Shown here: one piece after another, positions 7,008 to 14,480 of the stretch | Position numbering within the stretch: the first letter of the stretch is position 1 | Layout: the number at the start of each line of letters is the position of its first letter | Source of the DNA: Bacteroidota bacterium | GTDB lineage: Bacteria > Bacteroidota > Ignavibacteria > UBA10030 > UBA8401 | NCBI GenBank assembly: GCA_030824295.1 | Contig: JAVBYA010000104.1 | Coordinates: 1-14,922 of the forward strand | Length of the DNA stretch: 14,922 nucleotides | Direction of reading: 5' to 3' | Notes under the pieces: model-generated | What the model saw: only the letters and a program-made list of their open reading frames with translations | What the model was told of the DNA's origin: nothing | Databases searched by the model: none | Position numbers and translations under genes: made by a program

Positions 7008-9596
7008 ATGAATAAACGCCTTACCATTTTGCTGCTGGCTTTGCTCGGTGCCGTTCTTTTCCTGGCACACACCACCCATGCCGAGATGAAACTCAATGTG
7101 ACCAAGATCGAGATGAATGGAGAGGTCAAATTGAAATGGAGCAAAGCGGCCGGTGCGAACTCCGTCACGGAGTACACTGTGTATCGCGCCGTTCTACAGG
7201 ATTCCTCGTTCACTTCCGTGGTTACGACGGCAGACACATCCTATGTGGACCATGTCCCTCCGGTGATGTCTCCGCTGCCGCAGGTGTATGTGTATAAGGT
7301 CGTTGCCAAGACCGGGCTCAATCTGGAGACCAGTAATTTCGCATACGCGTCCGTGCCGGGATTCCCGGTGGTGGGCGGTTTCCGTTTGGAAGGGAAAGTG
7401 GAACACGGGAAAGCGAAATTAGGCTGGCAGAAACCGAACATCAGCGGTATCATCCGCTATGAAGTATATCGGGGGAAATCCGGTGCAGGGATCGAAACCC
7501 ATGTGCTGATCGATACGACCTCGAATCTCTTTTCCGTGACGGATGTCCCGGTGTCCGGCAGCGGAAGCGGACATACGACCTATCTCTACTATGTGAAAGC
7601 GATCCTGACCTCAGGCGGACCGCTCGTGAGCACGACCGTCCAGTTGACCATCTATCCGTCATCCACAAGGGATGAGATCAAGTTCATTTCACAACCGATC
7701 CTCTATGCACAGAAAGATGTGCAGTATCAGTACACGGCAAAAGCGGTCTCTACCGATCCGGCGGCGGTGGTTCGATATTCAGCGAACGCGTATAACCAAT
7801 TGGGCGCCATGGTGGTCGAACAATTCAGTATCGACTCCGTATCCGGTCAGATCTTGTGGACTCCGGTCTTGAAAGCGTCATACAAATTGATGATCGTCGC
7901 TCGGTCAAGCAAAGGCGGAACGGCTAAACAGGAGTTCACAGTGACGGTCTCCGGCGGTAACGGTGTGATGCAGGGGAAGATATCGGACAAAGCGAATGTC
8001 GGTATCCCGAACGTGATCGTGGAACTCTATAAATCGGAGAACAACAGCTCCTTGTTCTATGTCTATTCCGCCAAGACCGATGCGAACGGCAACTACCGCG
8101 TGAACCGCATCGATCCGGGTAACTATAAGGTCCGCGCGAATTCACCCTCCATGAAGTATCAGAGCGCTTGGTACGATACTGCCCGCGAAGTATCACAGGC
8201 GAAGATCGTCAATGTTCCGGATTCATCGATGGGAGTGACGCAGGTCTCGATGAAATTGCGCGATGGAATCCCTCCGGTATCATTCAAGACCATCGGCGGT
8301 ACAGTCACGGATACAGCAGGGTTCGCCATCGACGATGCGGAGACCCGCGTGACGTTCGTCCGGGTGGAATTCGCTCTGAATATCGCCGGCGGTGCTGGCG
8401 GCGGTCTCGAGAATTTCCGGAAATATTTCGATGTGAACCGTCACGGTGATTACCGGATGGAAGGGAATTCCGAGTTCGTGTTCAAAGCAAAGGTAGACAG
8501 TCTTGGCAAGTATTCCGTTCTGCTCCCGCCGGGCGGCTATATCGCCTTCGCGCGCGCCAACGGATATGCGGCCGAGTACTATAATGAACAATCGAACATC
8601 CTTTCTGCTCAGGCGATCAGAGTTCTGGCAGATACGACGGGGATCAATTTCACCCTTTCACCGCTCCCGCCGGTGGCGTTGGGTGCCATCTCCGGCAGCG
8701 TGCAGGATACGTTGAATGATATTCCCGTTGCATCCCGCGTCATCGCTTTCCGGGACGGCTGGCGCTTCAATGATCTGCACAAGATCGGGAAAGTCTATGT
8801 GACCGACACCGATTCGCTCGGTGCTTACACATTCCAGGATGTCCTCCCCGGGAATTATGTCGTCATGGCGCTGCCGCTCGGCAATTATGCGCCTGCTTTC
8901 TATGCGGATAATTCCCTCAGCTTCCGCTGGAAACACGCGACCAAGATCGCTGTCAACGGCAACACCATCGACAATATCAATATTTATGTCCGCCCCCTCG
9001 GCACATCGGCCAGCGGTTATACGTCGATCATCGGTTCCGTTTCGCTCAGCGGCGGTCTGACCGGAGGTTCATTGCGCGCCGGAGCGGTCGTCTATGCATA
9101 CCGCAATAATGAGATCGCCGGTTATTCGTTCACGAATGCCGAAGGTCAGTACATGATCAGCGGACTTGCGCCGGGACAGTATTCGGTTTTCGTGGACAAA
9201 GCAGGGTACGATGAATCATCCGTCGCTTCGGTCTCTGCATCGTACGATCTGCTCGGTAATCCGCAGAGCGGCTCGGCGAATTTCACGCTGAATTCCGTGC
9301 TCGGTGTGAACATCGTGTCGACCGTCGTGCCGGAGTTGTTCACACTGGAACAGAATTATCCGAATCCGTTCAATCCCAGCACCACGATCCGGTTCGCACT
9401 CCCGGCAGCAGCACAGACCGTCTTGAAGGTCTATAATGTCGTCGGTCAGGAAGTGGCGACGCTGGTGAACGAATACCGTGAAGCCGGGACATTCGAAGCA
9501 ACGTTCGATGCATCGAAGCTCTCCTCCGGCATCTACTTCTATGCACTGAAAGCGGGGGATCATACACAAGCACGGAAGATGGTCCTGGTGAAGTAA
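7008..9596 (+). CDS. T9SS-secreted multidomain surface protein (FN3, carboxypeptidase-regulatory-like repeats)
   Basis: This is an 862-aa exported protein. A signal peptide covers about 1-25 (hydrophobic 6-20, likely cut after THA). Two fibronectin type III-like domains follow (about 27-115 and 120-216), then a cadherin-like/Ig domain (about 224-316, with FSIDSVSGQILWTP). Four carboxypeptidase-regulatory-like Ig-fold repeats come next (about 318-417, 429-551, 558-663 and 674-762; recurring patterns are TDANGNYRVNRIDPGNYKV, DSLGAYTFQDVLPGNYVV and NAEGQYMISGLAPGQYSV). The C-terminal about 87 residues form a type A T9SS sorting domain (NYPNPFNPSTTIRFALP at about 783-799, ending ARKMVLVK). Such a domain directs transfer across the outer membrane and surface attachment or release. 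No catalytic domain is seen, so a structural or adhesive role is most likely. It has its own promoter candidate, leader hairpin and terminator and is probably a single-gene unit. Confidence 0.93.
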   Translation: MNKRLTILLLALLGAVLFLAHTTHAEMKLNVTKIEMNGEVKLKWSKAAGANSVTEYTVYRAVLQDSSFTSVVTTADTSYVDHVPPVMSPLPQVYVYKVVAKTGLNLETSNFAYASVPGFPVVGGFRLEGKVEHGKAKLGWQKPNISGIIRYEVYRGKSGAGIETHVLIDTTSNLFSVTDVPVSGSGSGHTTYLYYVKAILTSGGPLVSTTVQLTIYPSSTRDEIKFISQPILYAQKDVQYQYTAKAVSTDPAAVVRYSANAYNQLGAMVVEQFSIDSVSGQILWTPVLKASYKLMIVARSSKGGTAKQEFTVTVSGGNGVMQGKISDKANVGIPNVIVELYKSENNSSLFYVYSAKTDANGNYRVNRIDPGNYKVRANSPSMKYQSAWYDTAREVSQAKIVNVPDSSMGVTQVSMKLRDGIPPVSFKTIGGTVTDTAGFAIDDAETRVTFVRVEFALNIAGGAGGGLENFRKYFDVNRHGDYRMEGNSEFVFKAKVDSLGKYSVLLPPGGYIAFARANGYAAEYYNEQSNILSAQAIRVLADTTGINFTLSPLPPVALGAISGSVQDTLNDIPVASRVIAFRDGWRFNDLHKIGKVYVTDTDSLGAYTFQDVLPGNYVVMALPLGNYAPAFYADNSLSFRWKHATKIAVNGNTIDNINIYVRPLGTSASGYTSIIGSVSLSGGLTGGSLRAGAVVYAYRNNEIAGYSFTNAEGQYMISGLAPGQYSVFVDKAGYDESSVASVSASYDLLGNPQSGSANFTLNSVLGVNIVSTVVPELFTLEQNYPNPFNPSTTIRFALPAAAQTVLKVYNVVGQEVATLVNEYREAGTFEATFDASKLSSGIYFYALKAGDHTQARKMVLVK

Positions 9597-9660
9597 CAAC
9601 GGGGTAGGTCGACGCGTCTGTCCGGCGCGCGTTCGGACGGACGGCTTCGTCCTGTAATAC

Positions 9661-9696
9661 AAAAGGCGGCATCACGTGGGGTGATGCCGCCTTTTT
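9661..9696. terminator. Bidirectional Rho-independent terminator
   Basis: GGCGGCATCAC (9665-9675) and GTGATGCCGCC (9681-9691) form a perfect 11-bp GC-rich stem with a 5-nt loop. AAAA precedes it and TTTTT follows it, so the structure works on both strands. It lies between two convergent genes, the cargo gene ending at 9596 and the cobalamin regulator ending at 9716, and should stop both transcripts. Confidence 0.93.
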
Positions 9697-9715
9697 ATTT
9701 GCTTTGCCGGACCGT

Positions 9716-10600
9716 TCAGCCGAGAGCGGAGACGAAGGACATCAATTCACCGATCGAATGGGGGATATGGTCCGCGCGCAGTTTCTTCCTCATGTCATCC
9801 CCGGCCGCCAATCCTCCTACCACGAGTTTCGCTCCGATGATCTGCGTTGTCTCGTGGATCGCGGCACAGGCCTCGGTCAGATACCGTTTCGTTTTCGGTA
9901 CCGTGGAAGAGACGCACACCAGGGCCGGCACATATTGTTCGATCGCATCGATGAACGATTCGGTCGGAAGGTTCGTGCCGAGATAGTACGTGGTCCAGCC
10001 GTTCGATTCCAGGATGTTGTTCACACACGTGATGCCGATCTCATGATATTCCTCTTCCAGACAGCCGCACACAGCGATCTTTCCATGACTCGGTTTCTTC
10101 GTGATGTGGTCCTGCAGTTTGATGATGGCATGCATTGCCGTGTTCGATGCAAGATGTTCCTGCTCGATACCGAGGTTCCCTGCGGACCATTGCATGCCGA
10201 TCTTCGCAAATGCCGGGAAGACCACCCGGTCGTAGATCTCCGCCTGCGTGATTCGGTTCGCATACAACAGATGCAGGAACTGGAACGTATGCTCCCTGTT
10301 CCCTTCCAGTGCGGTGTTAAAGAAGAGGTCGGAGAGGGCGGGGAAGTCCTTGGTGAGCAGTGCATAGTCGGTGGAGACATTGACCGATTTCAGCTGATCC
10401 TTCGCCGGCACAAGAAGGTCGGTCACATCATAGGCGAACTGGTCCATGAATGCGACAACATCCTTCATTTTATACTTGCGGTGACCTCCCGGCGTTTTGA
10501 TGCAGCGGAGCGAACCCTTCTCCGTCCACCGTTTCACGGTCGATTCATTCACTTTCAGCATGGAAGCAACAGATGCGGTAGAAAGAAGATTTGATTTCAT
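9716..10600 (-). CDS. MerR-type transcriptional regulator with cobalamin-binding domain (CarH-like)
   Basis: This 294-aa regulator has the three-part build of the AdoCbl-dependent photoreceptor CarH. A MerR-type helix-turn-helix lies at about 5-52 (TASVASMLKVNESTVKRW, TPGGHRKY). A helical cap domain (about 80-168) carries the W-x9-EH signature, Trp138 to Glu148-His149. A Rossmann-like B12-binding domain (about 173-292) has E184-x-H186-x-x-G189, in which His186 should be the lower cobalt ligand, followed by SST (230-232) and VGG (261-263). In CarH the dark AdoCbl form is a DNA-binding tetramer that light breaks apart. The residue after the cap tryptophan is Ser139, whereas Thermus CarH has His132 there (the second ligand after light exposure). 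It is transcribed divergently from the propeller kinase. Tandem repeats cover its own promoter start, suggesting self-repression. A light-independent B12 sensor is the alternative. Confidence 0.92.
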   Translation of the reverse strand: MKSNLLSTASVASMLKVNESTVKRWTEKGSLRCIKTPGGHRKYKMKDVVAFMDQFAYDVTDLLVPAKDQLKSVNVSTDYALLTKDFPALSDLFFNTALEGNREHTFQFLHLLYANRITQAEIYDRVVFPAFAKIGMQWSAGNLGIEQEHLASNTAMHAIIKLQDHITKKPSHGKIAVCGCLEEEYHEIGITCVNNILESNGWTTYYLGTNLPTESFIDAIEQYVPALVCVSSTVPKTKRYLTEACAAIHETTQIIGAKLVVGGLAAGDDMRKKLRADHIPHSIGELMSFVSALG

Positions 10601-10623
10601 AGGAATGCCTTAGATGAATGATA

Positions 10624-10641
10624 TGCCCGAATTGCCCGATT
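10624..10641 (-). repeat. Tandem 9-bp direct repeats, candidate operator of the cobalamin regulator
   Basis: On the minus strand AATCGGGCA and ATTCGGGCA lie head to tail and differ at one base. They directly follow the predicted -10 element (10642-10647) and cover the likely transcription start of the regulator gene. CarA/CarH-type regulators bind direct repeats that overlap promoters, so autorepression is a reasonable inference. Confidence 0.45.
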
Positions 10642-10670
10642 AATATAATCAAGGATGCGGAAGCGCACAA
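10642..10670 (-). promoter_or_regulatory. Promoter of the cobalamin regulator gene
   Basis: Read on the minus strand, TTGTGC (10670-10665) and TATATT (10647-10642) are separated by exactly 17 bp (3 of 6 and 5 of 6 to sigma-70 consensus). The start would fall near 10635, giving a leader of about 35 nt. An AAGG 7 nt before the ATG is a modest ribosome-binding site. Confidence 0.5.
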
Positions 10671-10677
10671 GGAAAAT

Positions 10678-10706
10678 TTTGTTTTTCCGGTGATAATCTT
10701 TACTAT
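10678..10706 (+). promoter_or_regulatory. Candidate promoter of the propeller sensor kinase
   Basis: TTTG (10678-10681) is followed after exactly 19 bp by TACTAT (10701-10706), the spacing of the Bacteroidota -33/-7 promoter. The same region reads as TTGTTT-16-TACTAT in sigma-70 terms. Only the TA of the -7 element fits well. The start would fall at or near the ATG at 10713. The 112-bp divergent gap also holds a small GGAAAA/TTTTCC inverted repeat (10671-10688). Confidence 0.3.
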
Positions 10707-10712
10707 GTGCCC

Positions 10713-13652
10713 ATGAAACAACGAATACCATTGCTCATCGTCTGGCTGACCCTTGTCCAATATGCCGGTGCACAAAAGTTGCCGGTGCAGTCGTTCACGA
10801 CCAGGGAGGGTCTGGCATCGAATCTCGTTACCGATATCTATCAGGATTCCAAAGGATATCTCTGGATCGGGACGGATGAAGGGATCAGTCTGTTCGACGG
10901 TGACAAGTTCCGGAACATCCGGTTCGGTCAAGGGAAGGTGTACGGATATGTGAACGACATCCTGGAAAGCATGTATCGGAAGGATGTCATGTGGATCGCA
11001 ACGAACTCCGGCGGTCTCCTCCTGTATTCCGGCGGAGCACTGACGAATATTTCCCTCGGCACAGAACCGGGAGTGAACGCTGTCAATTCCATCCTTGAGA
11101 CGGACGACGGCGCACTCTTGTGCGGAACGGATGCAGGATTGCTGCGGTACACGGACGGAGGAATCGAGTGGTTGATGCGAACGCGGTTCAATGCGTACAC
11201 GAAATTGACCAGAGCGTTGGACGGAACGATATGGTGCAACTCCGATTCAAAATTGTTCATCGTCGATCCGGTCACCCGTTCGCTGATCACTCCGGATATC
11301 CCGGGACTGCCGACGGACAGCATCACCGTCATCAATGCGCTTGCGGATAGTTCAGTAGCGGTCCATATGGCAGGACGACCGAGAGCCGAAGTATTCATTG
11401 TGCAGCACCGCCGTGTCGTGAAACGGTTCCAATTGTTCTCTCAAGCGTCCTTGTTCACAGTCCGCACGTCGGAAGGACAGTATTGGACAGGAACTCCCGA
11501 CGGATTGTCCGCTGTCCGCGACGCAGGTGATTATCCGTTCTACTGGATCTATACGACGACCAACGGACTTCCCATCAACGAACTGACCATCGGGTTCCTG
11601 GACAGGGAGCAGAATATCTGGTTCGGAAGTTTCGGCAGAGGGCTGACGAAACTCGAAACGCATCGTTCCACGCAATTTGTTTTTACCGGAATGTCCGGGA
11701 AAGCGGTCGCCGAAACTGATGGACACGCATGGGTCCCCACCACGCACGGTATGATAGAGCTCTGGCGTGATTCGGTAGGATTGTGGAAACGGCAGATCCA
11801 TGTCATCCGGGACAACGGTGTGATGATCTCACCGGTTTCCGTCTCCTTCTCATCGGCCCGTGACCTGTGGATCATCACCGGGGACGGCGTCCTGTTCCGG
11901 CTGACCGTTTCACGCACACCGAATGCAGCATCGCAACTCACCATTGCAGCCAAACTCTCCGAAGCCGAAGGGTATCCGCGTGCGCTGAGCATCACGCTGA
12001 TGATCGATTCACGGGATGTGCTGTGGTACTCGCCTCTCTCCGGCGGATTGATCGGCATCGACGTCCGTTCGACTCCGAAAAAGGTCGCGGAATTCCTCTA
12101 TCCCGTTCATACGATGCTCAGGGATGTCCGTGAACTCCATGAGGACAGGTCCGGACGGATCTGGGCCTTGGGTTTCGAACCGGTGAATCGTATCGTTGTA
12201 CGGACGGAGGCAGGGTTCCGACTCGATTCCACGGATGCTGTACTGACCGCATTGCCGGAGATACCGCTGCGAGCGGTCCGGCAGACATCGGATGGTGCAT
12301 TCTGGTTCGGTTCACGGTACCAGGGGATCTATCTCTATCAGGGGGATTCATTGAGACACCTCACCACGGCCGACGGACTGATCAGCGATCAGATCGGAAG
12401 TCTGGGCGAGACACGGTCGGGAGGGATGCTCATCGGTACCATGGCAGGACTGATGCTGATGCAGGACCGTTCCGTACTGCGGTTCACACCGCTGCAGCAA
12501 TACATCCAGTCGCCGGTCACGACCGTCCATTCGGATTCCGTCACCACCTTCGCCGCCACTCGCTTCGAGATGACGTTCTTCGATGCGCTGCCGGAGTCGA
12601 GCGGTGCCCGCTTTCCGCAGGTGCTTTTCACGTCGATCACGGTGAACGGCAAAGAACGTCCGGTAGTGTCGTCTGTGGAATTACCCTCCGGCGAGAATAC
12701 GGTGAGCATCGATTATACTGCGATCTCCTTCCGGAACACCGGTGCATTGAGGTTCCAATACAAGTTGGAACCGCTGGAAGCGGCATGGAGTGAAGCAACG
12801 ACCAATCGTTCCGTGACCTATGCCAATCTCAGTCCCGGCGACTACCGCTTCTCTGTACGGGTCCTGAATCAGCAGGGGATACCGAGCGATATGCCGTCCG
12901 TTCTGCCGGTCTCCATCGCTTCTCCGGTCTGGATGCGGTGGTGGTTCATCGTCGCTGTGATCGTTTCCGTTGCGACCATTCTCATTCTGTTGGAACGGGC
13001 CCGCGTCCGGCGCCTGTTGGAGATCGAGAAGATCCGCTCACGCATCGCAGCGGACCTGCACGACGATATCGGTTCCGGATTGACCAGGATCGCGCTCCTG
13101 TCCGATATGATCCGCCGGCAATCGGGCTCGACCCGCACAGAACCGGATCCGGCCTATTCAGTACCGTCCCTTACGGCAAAGGTCGGCGACATCTCCCGGG
13201 AATTGGTCGATGCGATGAGCGACGTGGTCTGGTCCATCGACCCCAAGAACAGTTCCATGGAACGGCTCATCCAGCGCGTGCGCACATTCGCCGTTGAAGT
13301 CTGTGAAGCGAAGGATATCGCGCTGAACTTTTCCGTTCAGGAGGGGGTCGAGCGGTCTCGCGTCGGCTCGGACAGTATCCGGGCAGTACTGTTGGTGGCG
13401 AAAGAAGCGCTCACCAACATCGTCCGGCATTCCAATGCCCGAAATGCGTTGGTGTCGATCACTGCTGAACAGGACCGGCTCGTCGTCACCGTCCGGGATG
13501 ATGGAAAGGGATTCGCCGTGGAGGAACTTTCACGGATGAACGGGCTGACCAATATGCGCCTCCGCGTGGAGAAACTGGGCGGTATCTTCACGATGGATGC
13601 CGTCAAAGGATCCGGAACTTCGGTCCACGCCCGCATTCCGCTGTCACGGTAG
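10713..13652 (+). CDS. Two-propeller/Y_Y_Y sensor histidine kinase (HisKA_3, NarX/DesK type)
   Basis: This is a 979-aa membrane sensor kinase. I start it at ATG 10713 rather than GTG 10707, which gives a clean signal peptide (MKQRIPLLIVWLTLVQYAGA, cut near AQK). A periplasmic region of about 600 residues holds at least 12 propeller-blade signatures (YLWIGTDEGISLFDG, MWIATNSGGLLLY, IWFGSFGRGLTKL, FWFGSRYQGIYLY and others), enough for two seven-bladed propellers. A Y_Y_Y domain follows (about 655-735), then a membrane helix (about 743-760). The HisKA_3 dimerisation helix has His783 (AADLHDDIGSGLTR). The ATPase domain shows KEALTNIVRHSNA, DDGKGF and GLTNMRLRVEKLGG. Unlike Bacteroides hybrid sensors of this build it has no receiver or DNA-binding domain. 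The separate NarL-type regulator 65 bp downstream is the natural partner. The ligand is unknown; in Bacteroides such propellers sense polysaccharide fragments. Confidence 0.93.
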   Translation: MKQRIPLLIVWLTLVQYAGAQKLPVQSFTTREGLASNLVTDIYQDSKGYLWIGTDEGISLFDGDKFRNIRFGQGKVYGYVNDILESMYRKDVMWIATNSGGLLLYSGGALTNISLGTEPGVNAVNSILETDDGALLCGTDAGLLRYTDGGIEWLMRTRFNAYTKLTRALDGTIWCNSDSKLFIVDPVTRSLITPDIPGLPTDSITVINALADSSVAVHMAGRPRAEVFIVQHRRVVKRFQLFSQASLFTVRTSEGQYWTGTPDGLSAVRDAGDYPFYWIYTTTNGLPINELTIGFLDREQNIWFGSFGRGLTKLETHRSTQFVFTGMSGKAVAETDGHAWVPTTHGMIELWRDSVGLWKRQIHVIRDNGVMISPVSVSFSSARDLWIITGDGVLFRLTVSRTPNAASQLTIAAKLSEAEGYPRALSITLMIDSRDVLWYSPLSGGLIGIDVRSTPKKVAEFLYPVHTMLRDVRELHEDRSGRIWALGFEPVNRIVVRTEAGFRLDSTDAVLTALPEIPLRAVRQTSDGAFWFGSRYQGIYLYQGDSLRHLTTADGLISDQIGSLGETRSGGMLIGTMAGLMLMQDRSVLRFTPLQQYIQSPVTTVHSDSVTTFAATRFEMTFFDALPESSGARFPQVLFTSITVNGKERPVVSSVELPSGENTVSIDYTAISFRNTGALRFQYKLEPLEAAWSEATTNRSVTYANLSPGDYRFSVRVLNQQGIPSDMPSVLPVSIASPVWMRWWFIVAVIVSVATILILLERARVRRLLEIEKIRSRIAADLHDDIGSGLTRIALLSDMIRRQSGSTRTEPDPAYSVPSLTAKVGDISRELVDAMSDVVWSIDPKNSSMERLIQRVRTFAVEVCEAKDIALNFSVQEGVERSRVGSDSIRAVLLVAKEALTNIVRHSNARNALVSITAEQDRLVVTVRDDGKGFAVEELSRMNGLTNMRLRVEKLGGIFTMDAVKGSGTSVHARIPLSR

Positions 13653-13658
13653 AGGGGG

Positions 13659-13678
13659 AACTGACCATTTGTTCAGTT
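13659..13678. promoter_or_regulatory. Palindromic operator, copy 1 (before the NarL-type regulator gene)
   Basis: AACTGACCATTTGTTCAGTT is a 9-2-9 inverted repeat with one mismatch. It is the near copy of a perfect palindrome at 14398-14417, with 17 of 20 bases identical (two of the differences fall in the central spacer). It lies 39 bp before the regulator start codon. TAGTTT (13700-13705) follows exactly 21 bp after it as the likely -10/-7 element, the same spacing as for copy 2. The inner 7-2-7 geometry is like that of NarL-family sites. Confidence 0.75.
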
Positions 13679-13717
13679 GTTCCGATGCAGGATTAACTGT
13701 AGTTTATTGATGACCAT

Positions 13718-14377
13718 ATGTATGATACGTCGAAACATTTCAATGTGATCCGGGTCGCCATCGTGGACGATGACGAAGAATTCCGCAATGGATTGAGCTG
13801 GATCATCGGCCAGACCGAGGGCTATGACCTGACCGGCATCTATAAGAATTACACCGATGCGCTCCACGGCATCCGGGAGAATCAGCCGGACGTAGTGCTG
13901 ATGGATATCGGACTTCCCGGGAAATCCGGCATCGAATGCGTACGCGATCTGAAGATACAGTTCCCGCAGGTGCAGTTCGTGATGCAGACGGTCTATGCGG
14001 ACGATGAGAACATCTTCCAGTCCCTCCGCGCCGGCGCTTCCGGCTACCTGCTCAAGAAGACCCCTTCAGCCGCTTTCCTGCAGGCGATCAGTGATGCGAA
14101 CGGCGGCGGCGCACCGATGAGCGGAGAGATCGCCAGGAAAGTGCTCAACTACTTCCAGACGCCTGCCAAGCGCGCTGTTCCGGATTATCAGTTGTCCGAT
14201 CGCGAAGTGGAGGTATTGAAGGCGCTCACCGAAGGACACAGTTATAAATCGATCGCGGACAAACTCTTCGTCAGCGTCCATACCGTCCGGTTCCACCTCC
14301 ATAATATCTACGACAAACTCCACGTCTCCTCCCGCGCTGAAGCGGTCGCCAAGGTGATGAAAGAGAACGTTCTGTGA
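13718..14377 (+). CDS. NarL/FixJ-type response regulator
   Basis: This DNA-binding regulator of 219 aa is the likely partner of the propeller kinase 65 bp upstream. The receiver domain (about 10-128) has acidic residues D17-D18-D19, phosphoacceptor D63 (VVLMDIGLP), T91 and K113/K114 (YLLKKTP). A LuxR-type helix-turn-helix lies at about 156-216 (LSDREVEVLKALTEGHSYKSIADKLFVSVHTVRFHLHNIYDKL). The length is normal. No Shine-Dalgarno sequence precedes the ATG, and the predicted promoter leaves a leader of only about 6 nt. A palindrome lies before the gene and a perfect copy lies after it, next to the promoter of the following gene. Autoregulation plus control of that gene is the simplest reading. 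Confidence 0.95.
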   Translation: MYDTSKHFNVIRVAIVDDDEEFRNGLSWIIGQTEGYDLTGIYKNYTDALHGIRENQPDVVLMDIGLPGKSGIECVRDLKIQFPQVQFVMQTVYADDENIFQSLRAGASGYLLKKTPSAAFLQAISDANGGGAPMSGEIARKVLNYFQTPAKRAVPDYQLSDREVEVLKALTEGHSYKSIADKLFVSVHTVRFHLHNIYDKLHVSSRAEAVAKVMKENVL

Positions 14378-14388
14378 ATCACATCACA
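14373..14388. promoter_or_regulatory. Crp/Fnr-family-like site TGTGA-N6-TCACA
   Basis: TGTGA at 14373-14377 and TCACA at 14384-14388 form the textbook CRP core with 6-bp spacing; the site overlaps the regulator stop codon. Its centre is about 70 bp upstream of the predicted start for the next gene, close to a class I activator position. Chance is possible for a 10-base match, and no Crp/Fnr gene lies in the window. Confidence 0.4.
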
Positions 14389-14397
14389 CAGAAGCCC

Positions 14398-14417
14398 AAC
14401 TGAACATCTGTTCAGTT
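14398..14417. promoter_or_regulatory. Palindromic operator, copy 2 (perfect; before the HzsA-like gene)
   Basis: AACTGAACATCTGTTCAGTT is a perfect 9-2-9 inverted repeat. Its 2-nt centre and lack of a T-run rule out a normal terminator hairpin, so it reads as a dimer-binding site. It overlaps TTGAAT (14416-14421), which lies 17 bp before TATTTT (14439-14444). This centres the palindrome near -43, a typical activator position. Copy 1 stands before the regulator gene. Confidence 0.8.
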
Positions 14418-14444
14418 GAATCACCCTCCGTATCGCCATATTTT
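14416..14444 (+). promoter_or_regulatory. Promoter of the HzsA-like gene
   Basis: TTGAAT (14416-14421) and TATTTT (14439-14444) are separated by 17 bp. TATTTTTC also fits the Bacteroidota -7 element TAnnTTTG in all but the last base. The start would fall near 14451, giving a leader of about 43 nt. The -35 side touches the palindromic operator, consistent with activation by the neighbouring response regulator. Confidence 0.5.
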
Positions 14445-14480
14445 TCCTCAGTTCGTTAAACCTTCCCCTTATCATTCCTC

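Noticed and set aside
9616..9652. Two overlapping hairpins (GTCTGTCCG/CGGACGGAC and GGACG-GCTT-CGTCC) after the cargo gene
   Set aside because: Neither is followed by a T-run, and the strong terminator at 9661-9696 explains transcript ending. A regulatory role cannot be supported.
9704..10594. 296-aa open frame on the plus strand opposite the cobalamin regulator
   Set aside because: It is antisense to a clearly recognised protein across nearly its whole length, is rich in Arg/His/Asp without domain motifs, and begins just after the terminator with no ribosome-binding site. It is a by-product of codon bias.
10707..10715. GTG 10707 as the start of the propeller kinase
   Set aside because: It would overlap the predicted -10 element and puts MP before the signal peptide. 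ATG 10713 gives a standard signal sequence with basic residues at its N-terminus.
14398..14417. Perfect palindrome read as a terminator for the regulator gene
   Set aside because: A 2-nt loop cannot close well, the stem is AT-rich and no T-run follows. A matching copy lies upstream of a gene, which fits an operator.
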